From Pyrrhosoma nymphula (lineage: Eukaryota > Arthropoda > Insecta > Odonata > Coenagrionidae), in assembly GCA_963573305.1 (NCBI GenBank), contig OY754327.1:185140386-185204385 (forward strand): a stretch of DNA of 64,000 nt, written 5' to 3'. The notes under the pieces were generated by a model. It worked only from the letters and a program-made list of their open reading frames with translations. It ran no database searches and was not told the origin of the DNA. Numbering within the stretch: position 1 is the first letter of the stretch; every line of letters starts with the position of its first letter. Shown here one piece after another: positions 23,508 to 34,339 of this stretch. Both the position numbers and the translations under genes were made by a program.

Positions 23508-24716
23508 TAATACTGTAATTTATGGAAGGTTCATAGGAAAGTCTAATACGTGATTATAATGATACAGAGTAATAGATAATTTCTTTAAATATGCAGTGTA
23601 AAATTAAAAGCTGCAATTTATCAACGATCACCTATCGATGCTCTTCCTATATTGATACCATTATTATTGCACCACTCAGAATGTGACACTGCCATCGACA
23701 CCGCAAGCGGTGCTGAACGATCATCGATGACTCCGACTTCAAGTAAGTACCTGCTGTCGAGAGTCGTTCTCACGCTCAAGCAGTGTCACTTTCGATCATC
23801 CTCGTGGTGTAAGCGACACTCAAGTTGTGACAAGAGTGCCCAGATGCAAACCTACAGAAATGATCCTGTGAAGTATGATCTTACCATGACTAATTTTCGT
23901 TAATCTCGCCACAGTACTTAGCGTTTTAAAGCGTTTTGACAATTAAATCATTAAATATACTTAATGCACAAAGATGTTTAAGTTATTTTCTAATTTACTT
24001 ATTTATGTCATTAATCAGTAATTTAAACGTCAAACGGTTATTCTTAAAATACATATTCAGTCCTTAAATAGAAAGTATAAGCGCTTTTCTTATGTAAGAC
24101 TCTTCTGATTAGGCGGTAATTTCAAATTGCGATAGGCGCGGAAACCGTGCGCTTGCTCGTGGTCGTGAATGTGGCGCCTCAGAATCCGTGAATTTTAAGA
24201 CTTATTCGTGTTGCATGTGTTTATACATTCTAGCTTCATCTCGATGCATTTACATTTTTGTTTCGTTTGGTATTTTTTTTAAACATATAACGTTGGTAGC
24301 ATCCCCCTTGAACTACAACCTTGACGTGGTGGAAGGGCTTGTGCTTTCCAATGGCCCCTAAAGCTGGGCTGGCAGGAGCAACTATTATTGCTTCTGGTAG
24401 GGCCACCCATGTCAGATAGGTCGAATAGTAGGAGCCAGGCGAAAGGTAGTTCCGTGATGGGGCCACGTTCAAAATACCGTTGAGTTGTGGGGGTGGGAGT
24501 CAGGGGCGGAGTCAGGGGGAGGGGGTGGTCGCCCCAAAGCCTTGGAGAACTGAATTTGTATGCTATAAATATTTTGAACTATCATGTACAAAAAAGCGAA
24601 TAGGGAGTACAAAGTACAAATGTCATTAATAAACGATGAATGATGATAGCATTACTTAATTCTACTGTGCCTAGGACCCTTACGAAAACTTTCTGCAGAA
24701 AATCCTGCAGGAAATT
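23301..24716. repeat. right arm of the 1.4-kb inverted repeat
   Basis: Mirror copy of 16657-18059. It differs by scattered substitutions and by a 12-bp tandem insertion near 24500 (an extra GAGTCAGGGGCG unit). Beyond 24716 the sequence continues with ATCCTGTAGAATATCCTGTG, which the left side lacks. Confidence 0.85.
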
Positions 24717-24989
24717 CTGAAGACAATCCTGTAGAATATCCTGTGTGATTACTTTCGACACTGCGTGCGGGAAGTGCGTCTCCGAAACGCATAAACAATA
24801 ATCAGGAAGCATTAGTCGTTGCACTAGTTAACTGCCGTTGTTTAAAAATCAAGATTACAGAATTTCACCACCTTATTCATAGCACGGAGTGTAACGTCAT
24901 TATTGGAAATATAGGAATATAGGAAAAGAAGGAAATTTATAGGAAAAGAAGCGAAAAATTGCAATTTTTATAAGTAGGTACTGGTGAGG

Positions 24990-25240
24990 CGGCTTCTCAG
25001 ATCAGATTTAATTAGTCTCATCTCGGAAAAGAGTCTCTCTGATGGTTTTTCCAATCATTGCGGTTGCACAAGTGATGTGGTACGCAGTCACGCGCACGGG
25101 TGTGAAGTTATGCACCAAGACGGTGAAATTCGCCATGGAAAAATCATTTGACTTGACCGGGATTCGAACCCGGATCTCCCAATTTCCGGTCAAGTGTGTT
25201 AGCCAGTTACACTTCCAAGCCATCTTGTTCGTATAAACCA
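24990..25240 (-). mobile_element. tRNA-derived SINE
   Basis: On the minus strand GTAACTGGCTAACACACTTG is followed by GGGTTCGAATCCC (25160-25172), the pol III B box. It is A-box-like plus B-box sequence at tRNA spacing. The head does not close a full acceptor stem, so it is not a working tRNA gene. About 150 bp of unrelated tail follow to the left, ending near 24990. The exact ends are uncertain. Confidence 0.65.
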
Positions 25241-25419
25241 TCTCCGCTGAAATTCGCCTTGAATTCCAGCTCCAGCAGAACGAACTTCCTCACCCGTTCC
25301 GCTAGACTGTCTCCTTGCGGAAGCTGTATCAGATTTATGCTCCGAAATTGAAAATCGAAGTAAATGTCATAGAAACGAAATAACATAGCGTATCAAGAGA
25401 GGACTCAATGATCGCATTA

Positions 25420-26234
25420 ACTTCACCTTTTTAAGCAATTTCACGAGGGTATGGCCCCGCTAACTCTAGTAAGCCGCAGTCATTGCTTCCGCAGCCATTT
25501 CCGTTCATTTCAGCCATTTCCGTGGTCACTTTAGCAAATGGTTTTAGCACGGATATGAAGACACGGACGGTGCTCAGCTTTGCACCGCTCAGAATCGTCA
25601 CGTCCCCATATTCGAGCAGCACCTCGGATACTACGGGTGACAGCTCTACGACTCGAGGAAGCATCTCTTAGGTCGAGGACCAACGGGTAGCTTTCGACTG
25701 GATGAGGTGTAGGACGGTACCCTCTGTCTTCCCTCGATAGTACTGAATGTGTTTCAAAGCATCACTTGCATTGACATTGTGGGGAAAGAAAGAAAAATAT
25801 CCTTATTTTTTAAATTATATCTAGGGCTCCATGAACATACTCCTCGTTAGTTTTTTATTAATTAATTTTTTTATTTATTATCAAAATGACAAGCGCAAAT
25901 AACACACTGCTATGCCTGGCGAAGCAATATCTGACACATGGCACGTGAGTGGCCAGCAAAAGGTTGTGCCGGGAAGACTTACGTCATGCGCATTCTACTT
26001 TAATACCTCTATGGCATCGTCGCGCGAAGTTCAGCCACAGTCGAATTTTCGAACTGAAGACGAACGTGAGCTGCACAAACCATCACAGTTCACCAAAAAC
26101 AAAATTCCGAAACAATCGATAAACGGCCAAATTAATCGGTTATACAATCCATATCGGCTGTTGCATTAATCGATTCCATATTTTCGATTAATCGACAAAA
26201 ATAATCGATTAATAGATATCGTAATCGCCCATCC
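25420..26234 (-). mobile_element. truncated hAT remnant with one end
   Basis: The minus strand near 25780-25430 reads ALKHIQYYRG, LIQSKATRWSST, then a 77-codon open frame with VLKPFAKVTTEMAEM. These match the middle of hAT transposases (TRWNST, then VLKPFE.VT.E). The right end, GGATGGGCGATTACGATATC at 26234, followed by TTAATCGA repeats, looks like a hAT terminus. The DNA-binding and C-terminal regions are missing and no target duplication was found. Confidence 0.5.
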
Positions 26235-26235
26235 T

Positions 26236-27600
26236 TTGACCCCTTCTGTTTTCCTTTTATGTCAATGATCTTTCTAAAGTTATCTTTAACAGTAAATGCC
26301 ATATGTAGGCTGATGATCTTCAGATCTACATTTACTGTTACCTTTCTGATGTGACTGAAGCCATTACTACGGTGAATGACGATATTCGAAATATATGTAA
26401 GTGGTCTCTGGAAAACTGTCTACAACTAAATCCAAACAAGACCAAAAGTATCATCATTGGTAGTAATATTTATGTTAATAGAATTATACTTGATGTCCTT
26501 CCTAAGATTAATGTAAAAGGTGTCCAAATTGATTATTCTTATAGTGGAACTAACTTAGGAGTTAACTAAATAAAACCTTATCATGGAATGAACACATAAA
26601 ATCCATTTCGCATAGGGTGTTTAAGACTCTTTATCAGTTAAAACAATTTAGACACCTTATCCCTGTCCCCCTTCCTCAAAAATTAGTTGATACTCTTTTT
26701 TCCCACACTTAGACTATTGCGGTGTAGTATATTCTGACCTTACAAATGATCTTAATCTAAAACTCCAGATGATTCAGAACTCCTGTGTGATGTATATCTT
26801 TGACATCACTTATTATGAACACGTGACACCATATTTTGAAAAACTCAGATGGCTAAAAATACAAAATAGGCCCTTACATTAAAAAGGCAACATTCATGTA
26901 CAAGTTAATAACGACAGAACTTCCCATCATACTTACACCGAAATGTACAATATAATGCTAGAACAAATAAACGTCCAACACGCCACATGGAAGAACTTTA
27001 TATACTTATCACACTATCGAACATCTGTCTACGCAAGGTCTTTCCATGTCACCTCTTGCGAAGTATGGAATCAATTATCAGATGGCGTAAAAAAATCTGA
27101 AAATTCAAGTCAATTCAAAAATAAATACCATGAAATATTACTACAAGTGAACTAAATATTGTAAGTGAACTTAATATTGTGCTACACTGTACAAAATCTG
27201 ATGTTTTTTATGTGCATTCATACATTTGACTTTTTGTTGAATATTTTGTTTAATATGATGTCGGAATAGGTGATATTGATGCATCATATAAATCTTCCTA
27301 TTCTATGTACTATTTGTTGACTCTAAGATATTTTTAATCATGTATGTTCCTAAGGGACACACTTGTCCAGGAATATTACATATAATTTTCTATTTCTAAT
27401 ACTTGTATCCTTATCTGCTACCTAGCACTTGCATGCTTGTGAGCCTTCGCCTCGTGACAAGCATTACCAATTTATGCTTATGAATCAATATTCGTAGTTA
27501 CACTAACTTTAGGGTGTAGTGGAATGCATGTTGGCGACTACTCACACCCTGCCATACACCCTTGAGGGACTTGCAGGGTATTTTGTAGATGTGGAAGAAT
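26236..27600 (+). mobile_element. 5'-truncated jockey/CR1-like LINE, RT end and 3' tail
   Basis: The plus strand starts inside the RT with PLLFSFYVNDL, then stop-ADDLQIY (the catalytic YADD motif has lost its Tyr to a TAG near 26306). CKWSLENCLQLNPNKTK follows. Broken frames give LDYCGVVYSDLTND near 26715, EHVTPYFEKLRWLKIQNR near 26820, and HYRTSVYARSFHVTSCEVWN at about 27016-27075. Stops and frameshifts show it is dead. The 3' region 27385-27595 is shared with the LINE at 47.4-48.2 kb, so both belong to one family or carry the same tail. Confidence 0.65.
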
Positions 27601-27604
27601 ACAT

Positions 27605-29330
27605 TTGATAAATTTTCCAACAGAAAGTAATTGAAAAAAATATTATTTTATGAATTAGACAAAGACTTAAATTCTTGGATCAGGGAATTCTAATGCGATT
27701 GCGGACAAAGTGTTGTTTTACCTATAAAAATGGGCGATAGATAATGTTGGAAACATTCTCTCGGTAACAACTCGGTAAATACAATGTTAAATATCATTCA
27801 TGGACGATAATAACACTAAAAACAAAATTACACTCAATACACGTACGTACACACAATGAGGAAAGCGTCAGAAAATACCGTAGACGCATTCAAACTTCGC
27901 GCAACCACCTCCATTTCACTGCGACGTTGCCATTTTTCCACCAAAATCTTTAAGCCTTCTACCAAAATCTATAAAACTATTATTTTTCATCGTAGTACGA
28001 CGATTAAAAGACGTACGTACTTGCACGATTATCAGGAGTACGATGAAAAATAGCATTTGTTACAGTATGGCGTAGTTGTAAAAGTTTAAATAATACTGGG
28101 TAAGGTCTGTTTATGTTGCGGTAGCCCCCCACCGCGGGGGTCGGGAAGAGTCGGGAAAGGGTCTCGGATTTCGACCCTTTGCGAGGTGCACCACACCCAA
28201 CTGGCGTATACCTGCGATATGGTCCCAGAAAACTACCTTTAACCCATTTTTCTTTTTCATTTTCCTTGACTGCAACAAAATCTTACTCATAACAATTTAA
28301 CTTGTTAGATGTATCTTCAAAATTTAATTGAATGATAGATTGAATTTTTTTAAATAATGTTTTTTTAATGTTTCGACAGTAATTTCATCGTATATATATG
28401 CATCCCTGATTCTTTTACTAAGTCACTGCACGACAAATAATATCAAATAGCTAAAGTAAGACATTAAATGACGTATATATAAGAAAAAATGACACGGTTC
28501 ATTTTGACCCACGCGGGGCTTTTAAGGGGCTAGTCAACATCGGGGCTTCTAGTGTTAAACTGCCGGACTTGTGACCAGGGGGGTTATTCGGGAATGTCGA
28601 AAATTTGAATTGACGTCATCAAATGACGACAATTCTACGTCACTGATTCACTTTCCAGCTCATGGCTCACTGAACGGCTCAAAATTCCATCAAAACCAAG
28701 CTTCCATGTCGGCCGATATTGTGGTGTCGGAACGTCGCTAGCGTCGCGTCGGAAATTCCCCTCCCCCTGCTTTTTAGCGCATAGTAAATATTGTTTTGTC
28801 TAGTTTTGTCAACATTTTCAAATTACGGATAGATTTACTACTTTTAGAATGTCATGAATTAGTTTTAATTTCCTATTTTCTTTGAATGTATACATACCCA
28901 GCTCTTCATATTTTATCAAGTTTCCGTAATCACATTTTTCATCTCGCAAAGCCTATGTTTCTTTCTAAACTGTGATTTATTTTGGTGTCCGTGGATTTGA
29001 TTTACACATTTAACTTTTTGCTTCTAATTCGCTATATTCCTACTTTTTTATTATAAGGTAAAAATTTGTTTTGGTTAAAATATAATACAAAAAAATATCT
29101 TTCGTAATTGGCTAGGAAATAATTTAAGCCTAATACAGTGTTACGCGTCATTACAACTCGTAGTTGATGATATTAAACCGGTTGAAATATTTTTTTTGGA
29201 TGAGGTATGCATTAATTTCAGTACCATGGATGATTGAAGAGTGGAGACGGGAATCGTGCGGAGGCTTAGGAATGTTGAAGAGGAAGAAAGACTGAGTGAA
29301 AATGAGATGAGGAGCAGCAACAAATATGAT
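27605..29330. other. non-coding DNA
   Basis: No gene seen. A short inverted repeat (TATTTTTCATCGTA and TACGATGAAAAATA, about 27980-28052) brackets an ACGTACGTAC-containing loop. The GC patch at 28120-28200 is not coding in any frame that I recognise. Confidence 0.4.
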
Positions 29331-29579
29331 ACACTTAGGGGACGTTCATCTATTACGTCAACAAAAAAGGGGGGAGGGGGTTTGAAGAAGTTTGGCAATT
29401 GTTGGCATGGGGAAGATGGGAATTCCAGATAAAATTACGACTGCGTCAATTTTACTCTTCACCGCAATTTTTTTTTATCTTAAACCAGTTGAGTTTTTAC
29501 CAAGTAAGTCATTATAGTCTTGCATCATCATATGTATTTTGTTTTAATTCAATGTACTTGATAGTTGGCATAAAAAAGG

Positions 29580-29660
29580 CCCGATCCCCCAAGGAGTGAA
29601 GCTCCTTAGGGGACCGGGTTTAGTTCCACTCGTTCTCCACATGAGAACTGAGCGGAACTT
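29580..29660. repeat. two consecutive strong hairpins
   Basis: The first hairpin is 29580-29618: arm CCCGATCCCCCAAGGAG, loop TGAAG, arm CTCCTTAGGGGACCGGG, with only two mismatched positions. The second, about 29623-29660, has the arm AGTTCCACTCGTTCTC, loop CACAT, and GAGAACTGAGCGGAACT. They lie inside the Harbinger-like element and contrast with its AT-rich interior. Confidence 0.6.
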
Positions 29661-29939
29661 ACATTTTATTCTATAATTCTTTTACATAAATTTGGGGTTC
29701 CTTGTGAATTTTACCCCCAATAGCTAAGTTTACAGTATTTGCATACAAATTTTGAGTTTGAAGTTAATTTAAATCTATGTATTTTCTTATTAACTTATAC
29801 ATTTAGTGATACTTTCACTAAATACAAAAATAATAGAATTAATCAAGTAATGTATTTACATATTTATATAAATGAAGTAATTTCTATTGTTTATACAAAG
29901 TAATTTTAATTGTTTATGCAAATTTAGGATATAAGTTTT

Positions 29940-30145
29940 TGATTCCGTCTTCTTTTCTTCTTCTTGGTCTTCTACTTCTTTCTTGCTTTACAATTAAGTC
30001 ATATTCAATTACAATTAAATCATCTTCTTTCTTTATTCACAGGTTGGACTCTTCTTCCCTTCTTTTCTACTTCTTGGTCTTCTTCTTTCTTGATTTACAA
30101 TTAAGTCATATTCAATTACAATTAATCATCTTCTTTATTCACTCT
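29940..30145. repeat. ~110-bp tandem duplication
   Basis: Two adjacent copies share CTTCTTGGTCTTCT, then TTTACAATTAAGTCATATTC, then AATCATCTTCTTT..ATTCAC. They start near 29950 and 30065 and differ by small indels. The block is pyrimidine-rich and lies inside the Harbinger-like element. Confidence 0.7.
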
Positions 30146-30529
30146 TTTATCTTCAGTTCTCCTCTTCGTCTCCTTGAATGTACTTGTTGTTAAATGCAGA
30201 AACTAGTTCGGCACACGTAGTTGACATATAAGGTATTAATCCAAAAATTAATATAATTCATTTTACTGATTTTTATGGGAAGCTAGTGTTCGTAAATTCA
30301 AATACTGCACTAAGCCATCTAATAGTATAGCTATAACCCATGGACTTCTATTAAATAGCAGCTGAAGGCTGCCGTATCAAATATATTATTAGCCTTTTGT
30401 GGGGGGGGGGGTAAAATTGTTTGACATAATTTTACTAGGGGGGTCACTGAACGTTTGACAACTGTTGACAAGGGGGAAGTAAAAATTGACAAAAAAATGT
30501 TGACATAATTGATGGACGTCCCCTTAAGA

Positions 30530-31415
30530 GACAGTGTTGTTCCATTTGCAATGCCGGATAACGTTTTTCGGGGCATGTACCCGTCTGTCAGAAGACATGA
30601 TGATAGCCCTCACCGAAGAAATTAGATCATATTTTCCAGAGCTCTTTCGAGCTGTATTCATATCTATTGATATTAACGTAATAGCTGTGTATGGGATTAA
30701 AAACGTGAAGAAATCACGCAAATTTCTCATAGTAATTCCATGTCAAATGTTCTATTTTTTAGGTTTCTTGTGCACTTCATTTAATGGGCAGCGTTCGTAT
30801 CAAAAGTCGACTAGAAGCGATAGTAACCTGGGTCTCAGTCAATCAAGTGTCAGTCGGGAAATTCAGGAGGTTACCAGTGCCAAAATTCAATCAGTGATCA
30901 TTTTGTTACATAGTTACTGACTGTAGCAGAAACCGATTGGCACAAAAATGAAAATCTACCATAGAACTGAATAAGAGCGAAAATGTCAGAAATAGCAAGC
31001 ATCTACGTTCATTCATAAATTTCAAGCATTCATGTATTTGCTTACTTATTCACGTTTTAATTGACACATGATCTACAATATCATAATGTTAAGGTTGGAC
31101 AACTTAACGAATTCTTGCAGATTCATTTCAATCGAAATTGCGCGCCAATTTGCAGCAAAAACAAAGACGCAACTCGTAGCGATGCCCAAAAAACTGAGCC
31201 AACGGCTCTCAAAATAGGATCATTAAGCCATTCAATGAACGTCAGAATGGCGTTCATTGAACAGCTCAATGAATTAATGTCGACAGTCCAGTCTTTCATA
31301 TGAATTTCGACATTCCCGAATAGCCCCCCTAGTGTATGAATAGTGAATAGTGTATGTGGGAGAGACTGGCAGAACCATCCGGACGAGAATAAAGGAGCAT
31401 AGCGCCGCGCCATTC
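30530..31415. other. no recognisable gene
   Basis: A 128-codon plus frame (30534-30920) has no known motif. The sequence leads into Penelope-like fragments from about 31420. Confidence 0.3.
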
Positions 31416-31419
31416 GACT

Positions 31420-31690
31420 GGGCCATTTTGAGAAGTCGGCAGTCACAGGACATGTCGCTCGAGGCCACGATGTTGAGGTGACCAGTGCTAAAATCCTCAC
31501 CAAGGAAAAGCATTTCAAGACGAGACTATGTAAGGAGGCTTTAGAGACAAAGAAGCACCAAAAATATTTTAATAGAGATGGGGGACAAAAGATAACCGCA
31601 TCCTGGCTACCAGTGATTTCGAGAAAGAAGAGAAACTTCGGGAAGACCCCACACCTGCCCTCACCTCCTCCCCCACTTCCTCCTCCGTGA
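31420..31690 (+). mobile_element. Penelope-like element fragment A (ORF 3' end)
   Basis: The plus strand reads KSAVTGHVARGHDVEVTSAK, then ILTKEKHFKTRLCKEALE and a stop at 31690 after a proline-rich tail. This is the segment that follows the GIY-YIG nuclease core in Penelope-like (PLE) proteins (KSAVAEH..GH, LAKE.HF..R..REAIEI.KH...FNR). A hammerhead ribozyme core follows 30 bp after the stop. The RT and the GIY-YIG motif itself are missing from this fragment. Confidence 0.65.
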
Positions 31691-31703
31691 CTATATATAT
31701 TCG

Positions 31704-31755
31704 ACGCGCAACAAGGCAAGCCCTGATGAGGTCTCCAGCAGCGGAGACGAAACGT
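31704..31755 (+). ncRNA. hammerhead ribozyme core
   Basis: CTGATGAG (31723-31730), stem II GTCTCC/GGAGAC (31731-31736 with 31743-31748, loop AGCAGC) and GAAAC (31749-31753) reproduce the conserved hammerhead core. ACG at 31704-31706 can pair with CGT at 31753-31755 as a short stem III, as in the minimal hammerheads known from Penelope-like elements. The expected NUH cleavage triplet is not clean, so it may be inactive. Confidence 0.6.
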
Positions 31756-31829
31756 AGGACCTTTTAAATCTTGACGCGGTGTAACCCAAAAGAACAATAC
31801 TGCATATCATGGACCGAGAAAGTTTTAAC

Positions 31830-32566
31830 CAATTGACTCAATAGCTTCCTTCGTCAGACAGTGCCAAAAATTTGAGGAGCGGCACAGCAACTTGACTCCA
31901 TCAAAGTTGATATCATGGTTGCGCGTAATGCCATGCTCAGCCACGGCCGATTTCTCAGGTTGTCCCAATCTCATGTGCCGTCGGTGCTCCCTAAGTCGAG
32001 TTTCGATTTTTCGGCCAGTTTACCCGATGTAGGCTTTGCCGCACCCAAAGGGAATGCGGTAAACGCCAGGGGTCTTCAGTCCAATAGGGTCTTTGACGCG
32101 TACGACCATGTCTCTGATTTTAACAGAGGGTTTGTGGATGGTCGTGATATTGTGCCTCCTTAGAATTCTGGAGATCTTGACGGAGATGGAAGACAAGCTC
32201 GCGCCAGGGGTTCCTCTTCTTCCTTAGACTCCCGAGGGCTTAATGTCCTTTTTAGGGCCAAAGAGATGACTCTGTTGTCGTAACCGTTCTGCCGGAAGGT
32301 ATCCCGTAGTTGTTTCAATTCCGACGACAAGTAGTCCTCGTCCGAAATCCTGGTGGCCCGGTAAAATAAGATAGACAAAACAGCCCAACGTCGCGATGGA
32401 TGATGATGTCTCTGGCCGTGTAGGTACCGGCTCGTGTGCGTCGGTTTCCGAAACACACTGTGCCCAAGTCTTCCATTGGTCTAACGTTGAATCAGGACGT
32501 CTAGGAAAGGTAGATTCCGGTTCTCCTCTATTTCCATAGCGAAAACTATATTTGGATAGCGGCTAT
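31830..32566 (-). mobile_element. Penelope-like element fragment B (RT end plus GIY-YIG)
   Basis: The minus strand reads PNIVFAMEIEENRNLPFLDV near 32545, then FRKPTHTSRYLHGQRHHHPS (RT thumb of PLEs), the helical block LSSELKQLRDTFRQNGYDNR, and after a frameshift GVYRIPFGCGKAYIG, TRLREHRRHMRLGQPEKSAV and AEHG. This is the PLE GIY-YIG endonuclease. The reading stops after HCLTKEAIESIG near 31830. At 32566 it abuts fragment C head-on, in inverted orientation. Confidence 0.8.
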
Positions 32567-32760
32567 TCATGATATAAACTTTGACGGAGTCAAGTTCTTG
32601 TGCCGTTCCTCAAATTTTTGGGACCGTATGACGAAGGAAGCTATTGAGATCCGGATGAAGGGAAATAACTTCAATGTCCCTGATGACGAGGGCCGTGTCA
32701 GACTTCGAAACGTTGGAGACTATGGACCATCTCACCCAGCTGGAAACCCGAGAAGCCCTT
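32567..32760 (+). mobile_element. Penelope-like element fragment C (3' part)
   Basis: The plus strand reads HDINFDGVKFLCRSSNFWDR, then MTKEAIEIRMKGNNFNVPDD. The first part nearly repeats fragment B's own C-terminus (DINFDGVKLLCRSSNFWHC), so B and C are the same family in opposite orientations. The similarity begins at 32567, exactly where B ends. Confidence 0.65.
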
Positions 32761-32789
32761 ATTCAACAGATTTGCCGGGAAAGCACCAG

Positions 32790-33760
32790 ATCTTCTATCA
32801 CTTATATTCTATTATATATGTTGGATGGAGCCCCATTCCAACCAGACGATATGTGTTGAAGTATCTGAAATGAAAGGCAAGTTACACTTTGTAGTCATTT
32901 ACAGGCCTTTAAAAACTTTTCCTAAAGGTGGAATCGAGACAGCGGTCCTCAATTTTCTTCCAATTTATAAGAGTGCTATTAGTAGTGGAGGGTAATTCTG
33001 TTATGTGGAAGAAATCACATGATAGTGATTTATATCCCAGATCCTTTTCACTGTTACAACATGTTCATGGTTCCTTTCATTGCGACGCATAATTTGGTAA
33101 GTAGAGGCACAATACTTGACGTAGTCTTTGTGTATGATGTGCCTAAAGTCACTGAATATGGGTAATACCTACCATGCCATTTCTCTCAGAGCATGAACTG
33201 GTCTTGGTTAAATTCCAATTCTGGTTTCCTGCCGCCAAACGAGAAGATACCATTTTCCGGGAGTTTAATACATTTTTATTTATTTTACACGTTTCGAGGG
33301 CGATTTTCATGCCCTTGATTTGTCTGATTTTTTTGCTCAATGGCGTAGACTTTTGAATACGCACGCTCCCTTGAAGACACTATGAAATCCTCTTCATAAT
33401 CCTGCTCTGTGAATTACACATGAGATTATACCGCCCATGGGCAAGAGGGACAAACTCTCACATTAATTCATGCGTTACATGATCCCATCCCTTTTGTGCA
33501 GTACGAGTTGGTTATAAATCAAGTGAAATATCTCTTGCGAGACGTTTTAAGCCATGATTGTAATGAATACTTCCCTTAGAAATCGGACGCCAAATCTACA
33601 TGGAATGAAATCCGACTTCCTGGGCTCTAGCGCTAATAATGCTCAAATTAACTTATACCTGGATGACTTGACTAATCACTGCATTTCATCAGAATTTCCG
33701 GACGGGGAGATATAGTCCTCGAAAATCGATTGTGGTCAACTTACTTTCCTTACCTGGAAA
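32790..33760 (+). mobile_element. degraded LINE endonuclease end and linker
   Basis: Plus-strand frames contain VEVSEMKGKLHFVVIYRPLK near 32860 (the endonuclease core strand with YRP), RGTILDVVFVYDVPKVTEYG near 33100, FHALDLSDFFAQWRRLLN near 33310, and a basic linker to about 33600. This is the usual order for CR1/jockey-type LINEs. It has many stops, and the RT is absent. Confidence 0.5.
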
Positions 33761-33769
33761 TGATTCATG

Positions 33770-34335
33770 CACCGATGCATTTTATTGCTACAGGTTTTTA
33801 TTTAATTTTAATTTAATAGTATTTTCCCTTCCGGAAATGCTGCTAAGCAACAGCATACTAACCACGTCCGACCCACTAGGTGTTGACTACATTTCAATTC
33901 AATGTATGAAAAAGTACTTCCTATCATTTGGCCTATTACACTGAATATCTACAAATACTCTTTTTAACTACTTACTCCTCTTTCCGTGCCATACAGAAAT
34001 TCGCGCTAATTCACCGAGAATCTCTAATCCTTCCGATGTGTCTCTCTTTCGTTCTATATCCATTCTATGTGCACCATCTAAGCCCCTAAGTTGAATGGCT
34101 TACCATGAAAGAGTAGCATATCTTACCCGAAAGAACTTTCCTGACAAGTATTACTCGTGTTTTATCAAAGGCTATATCACCAAATCAGCCTGAGTACAGT
34201 TCACTGACGATATTCAATTCTCAATGCACAACGGATAATATATCCTCTTCTTGTTCCATCTACTTTTCAAAGTCATTTCACACCGTTAGCCATCAAATGT
34301 TTCTGAGAATTGAGATATGCATTTCTCGCTCTCTT
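33770..34335. other. non-coding DNA, no gene seen
   Basis: AT-rich, short open frames only, no supported feature. Confidence 0.4.
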
Positions 34336-34339
34336 CTTT

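Larger units (their letters stand above)
29338..30523. mobile_element. Harbinger-like non-autonomous element, 1186 bp
   Basis: The inverted ends start GGGGACGTTCATCTATTACG and, from the other side, GGGGACGTCCATCAATTATG. Both are followed by GTCAAC and A/G-rich runs. TTA flanks both sides (29335-29337 and 30524-30526). A 3-bp TTA/TAA duplication with GGG ends fits PIF/Harbinger. No transposase is present. The interior holds two hairpins and a tandem duplication. Confidence 0.6.

Noticed and set aside
25150..25225. A functional tRNA gene
   Set aside because: The B box is perfect, but the acceptor and anticodon stems do not close and a non-tRNA tail follows. A SINE explains it better.
28120..28200. 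A GC-rich hairpin or rRNA fragment
   Set aside because: CCCCACCGCGGGG is short and I see no rRNA or tRNA similarity around it.
31123..31797. A 224-codon minus-strand open frame
   Set aside because: It is antisense to Penelope fragment A and the ribozyme core; the Gly-rich part is the complement of the proline-rich tail.
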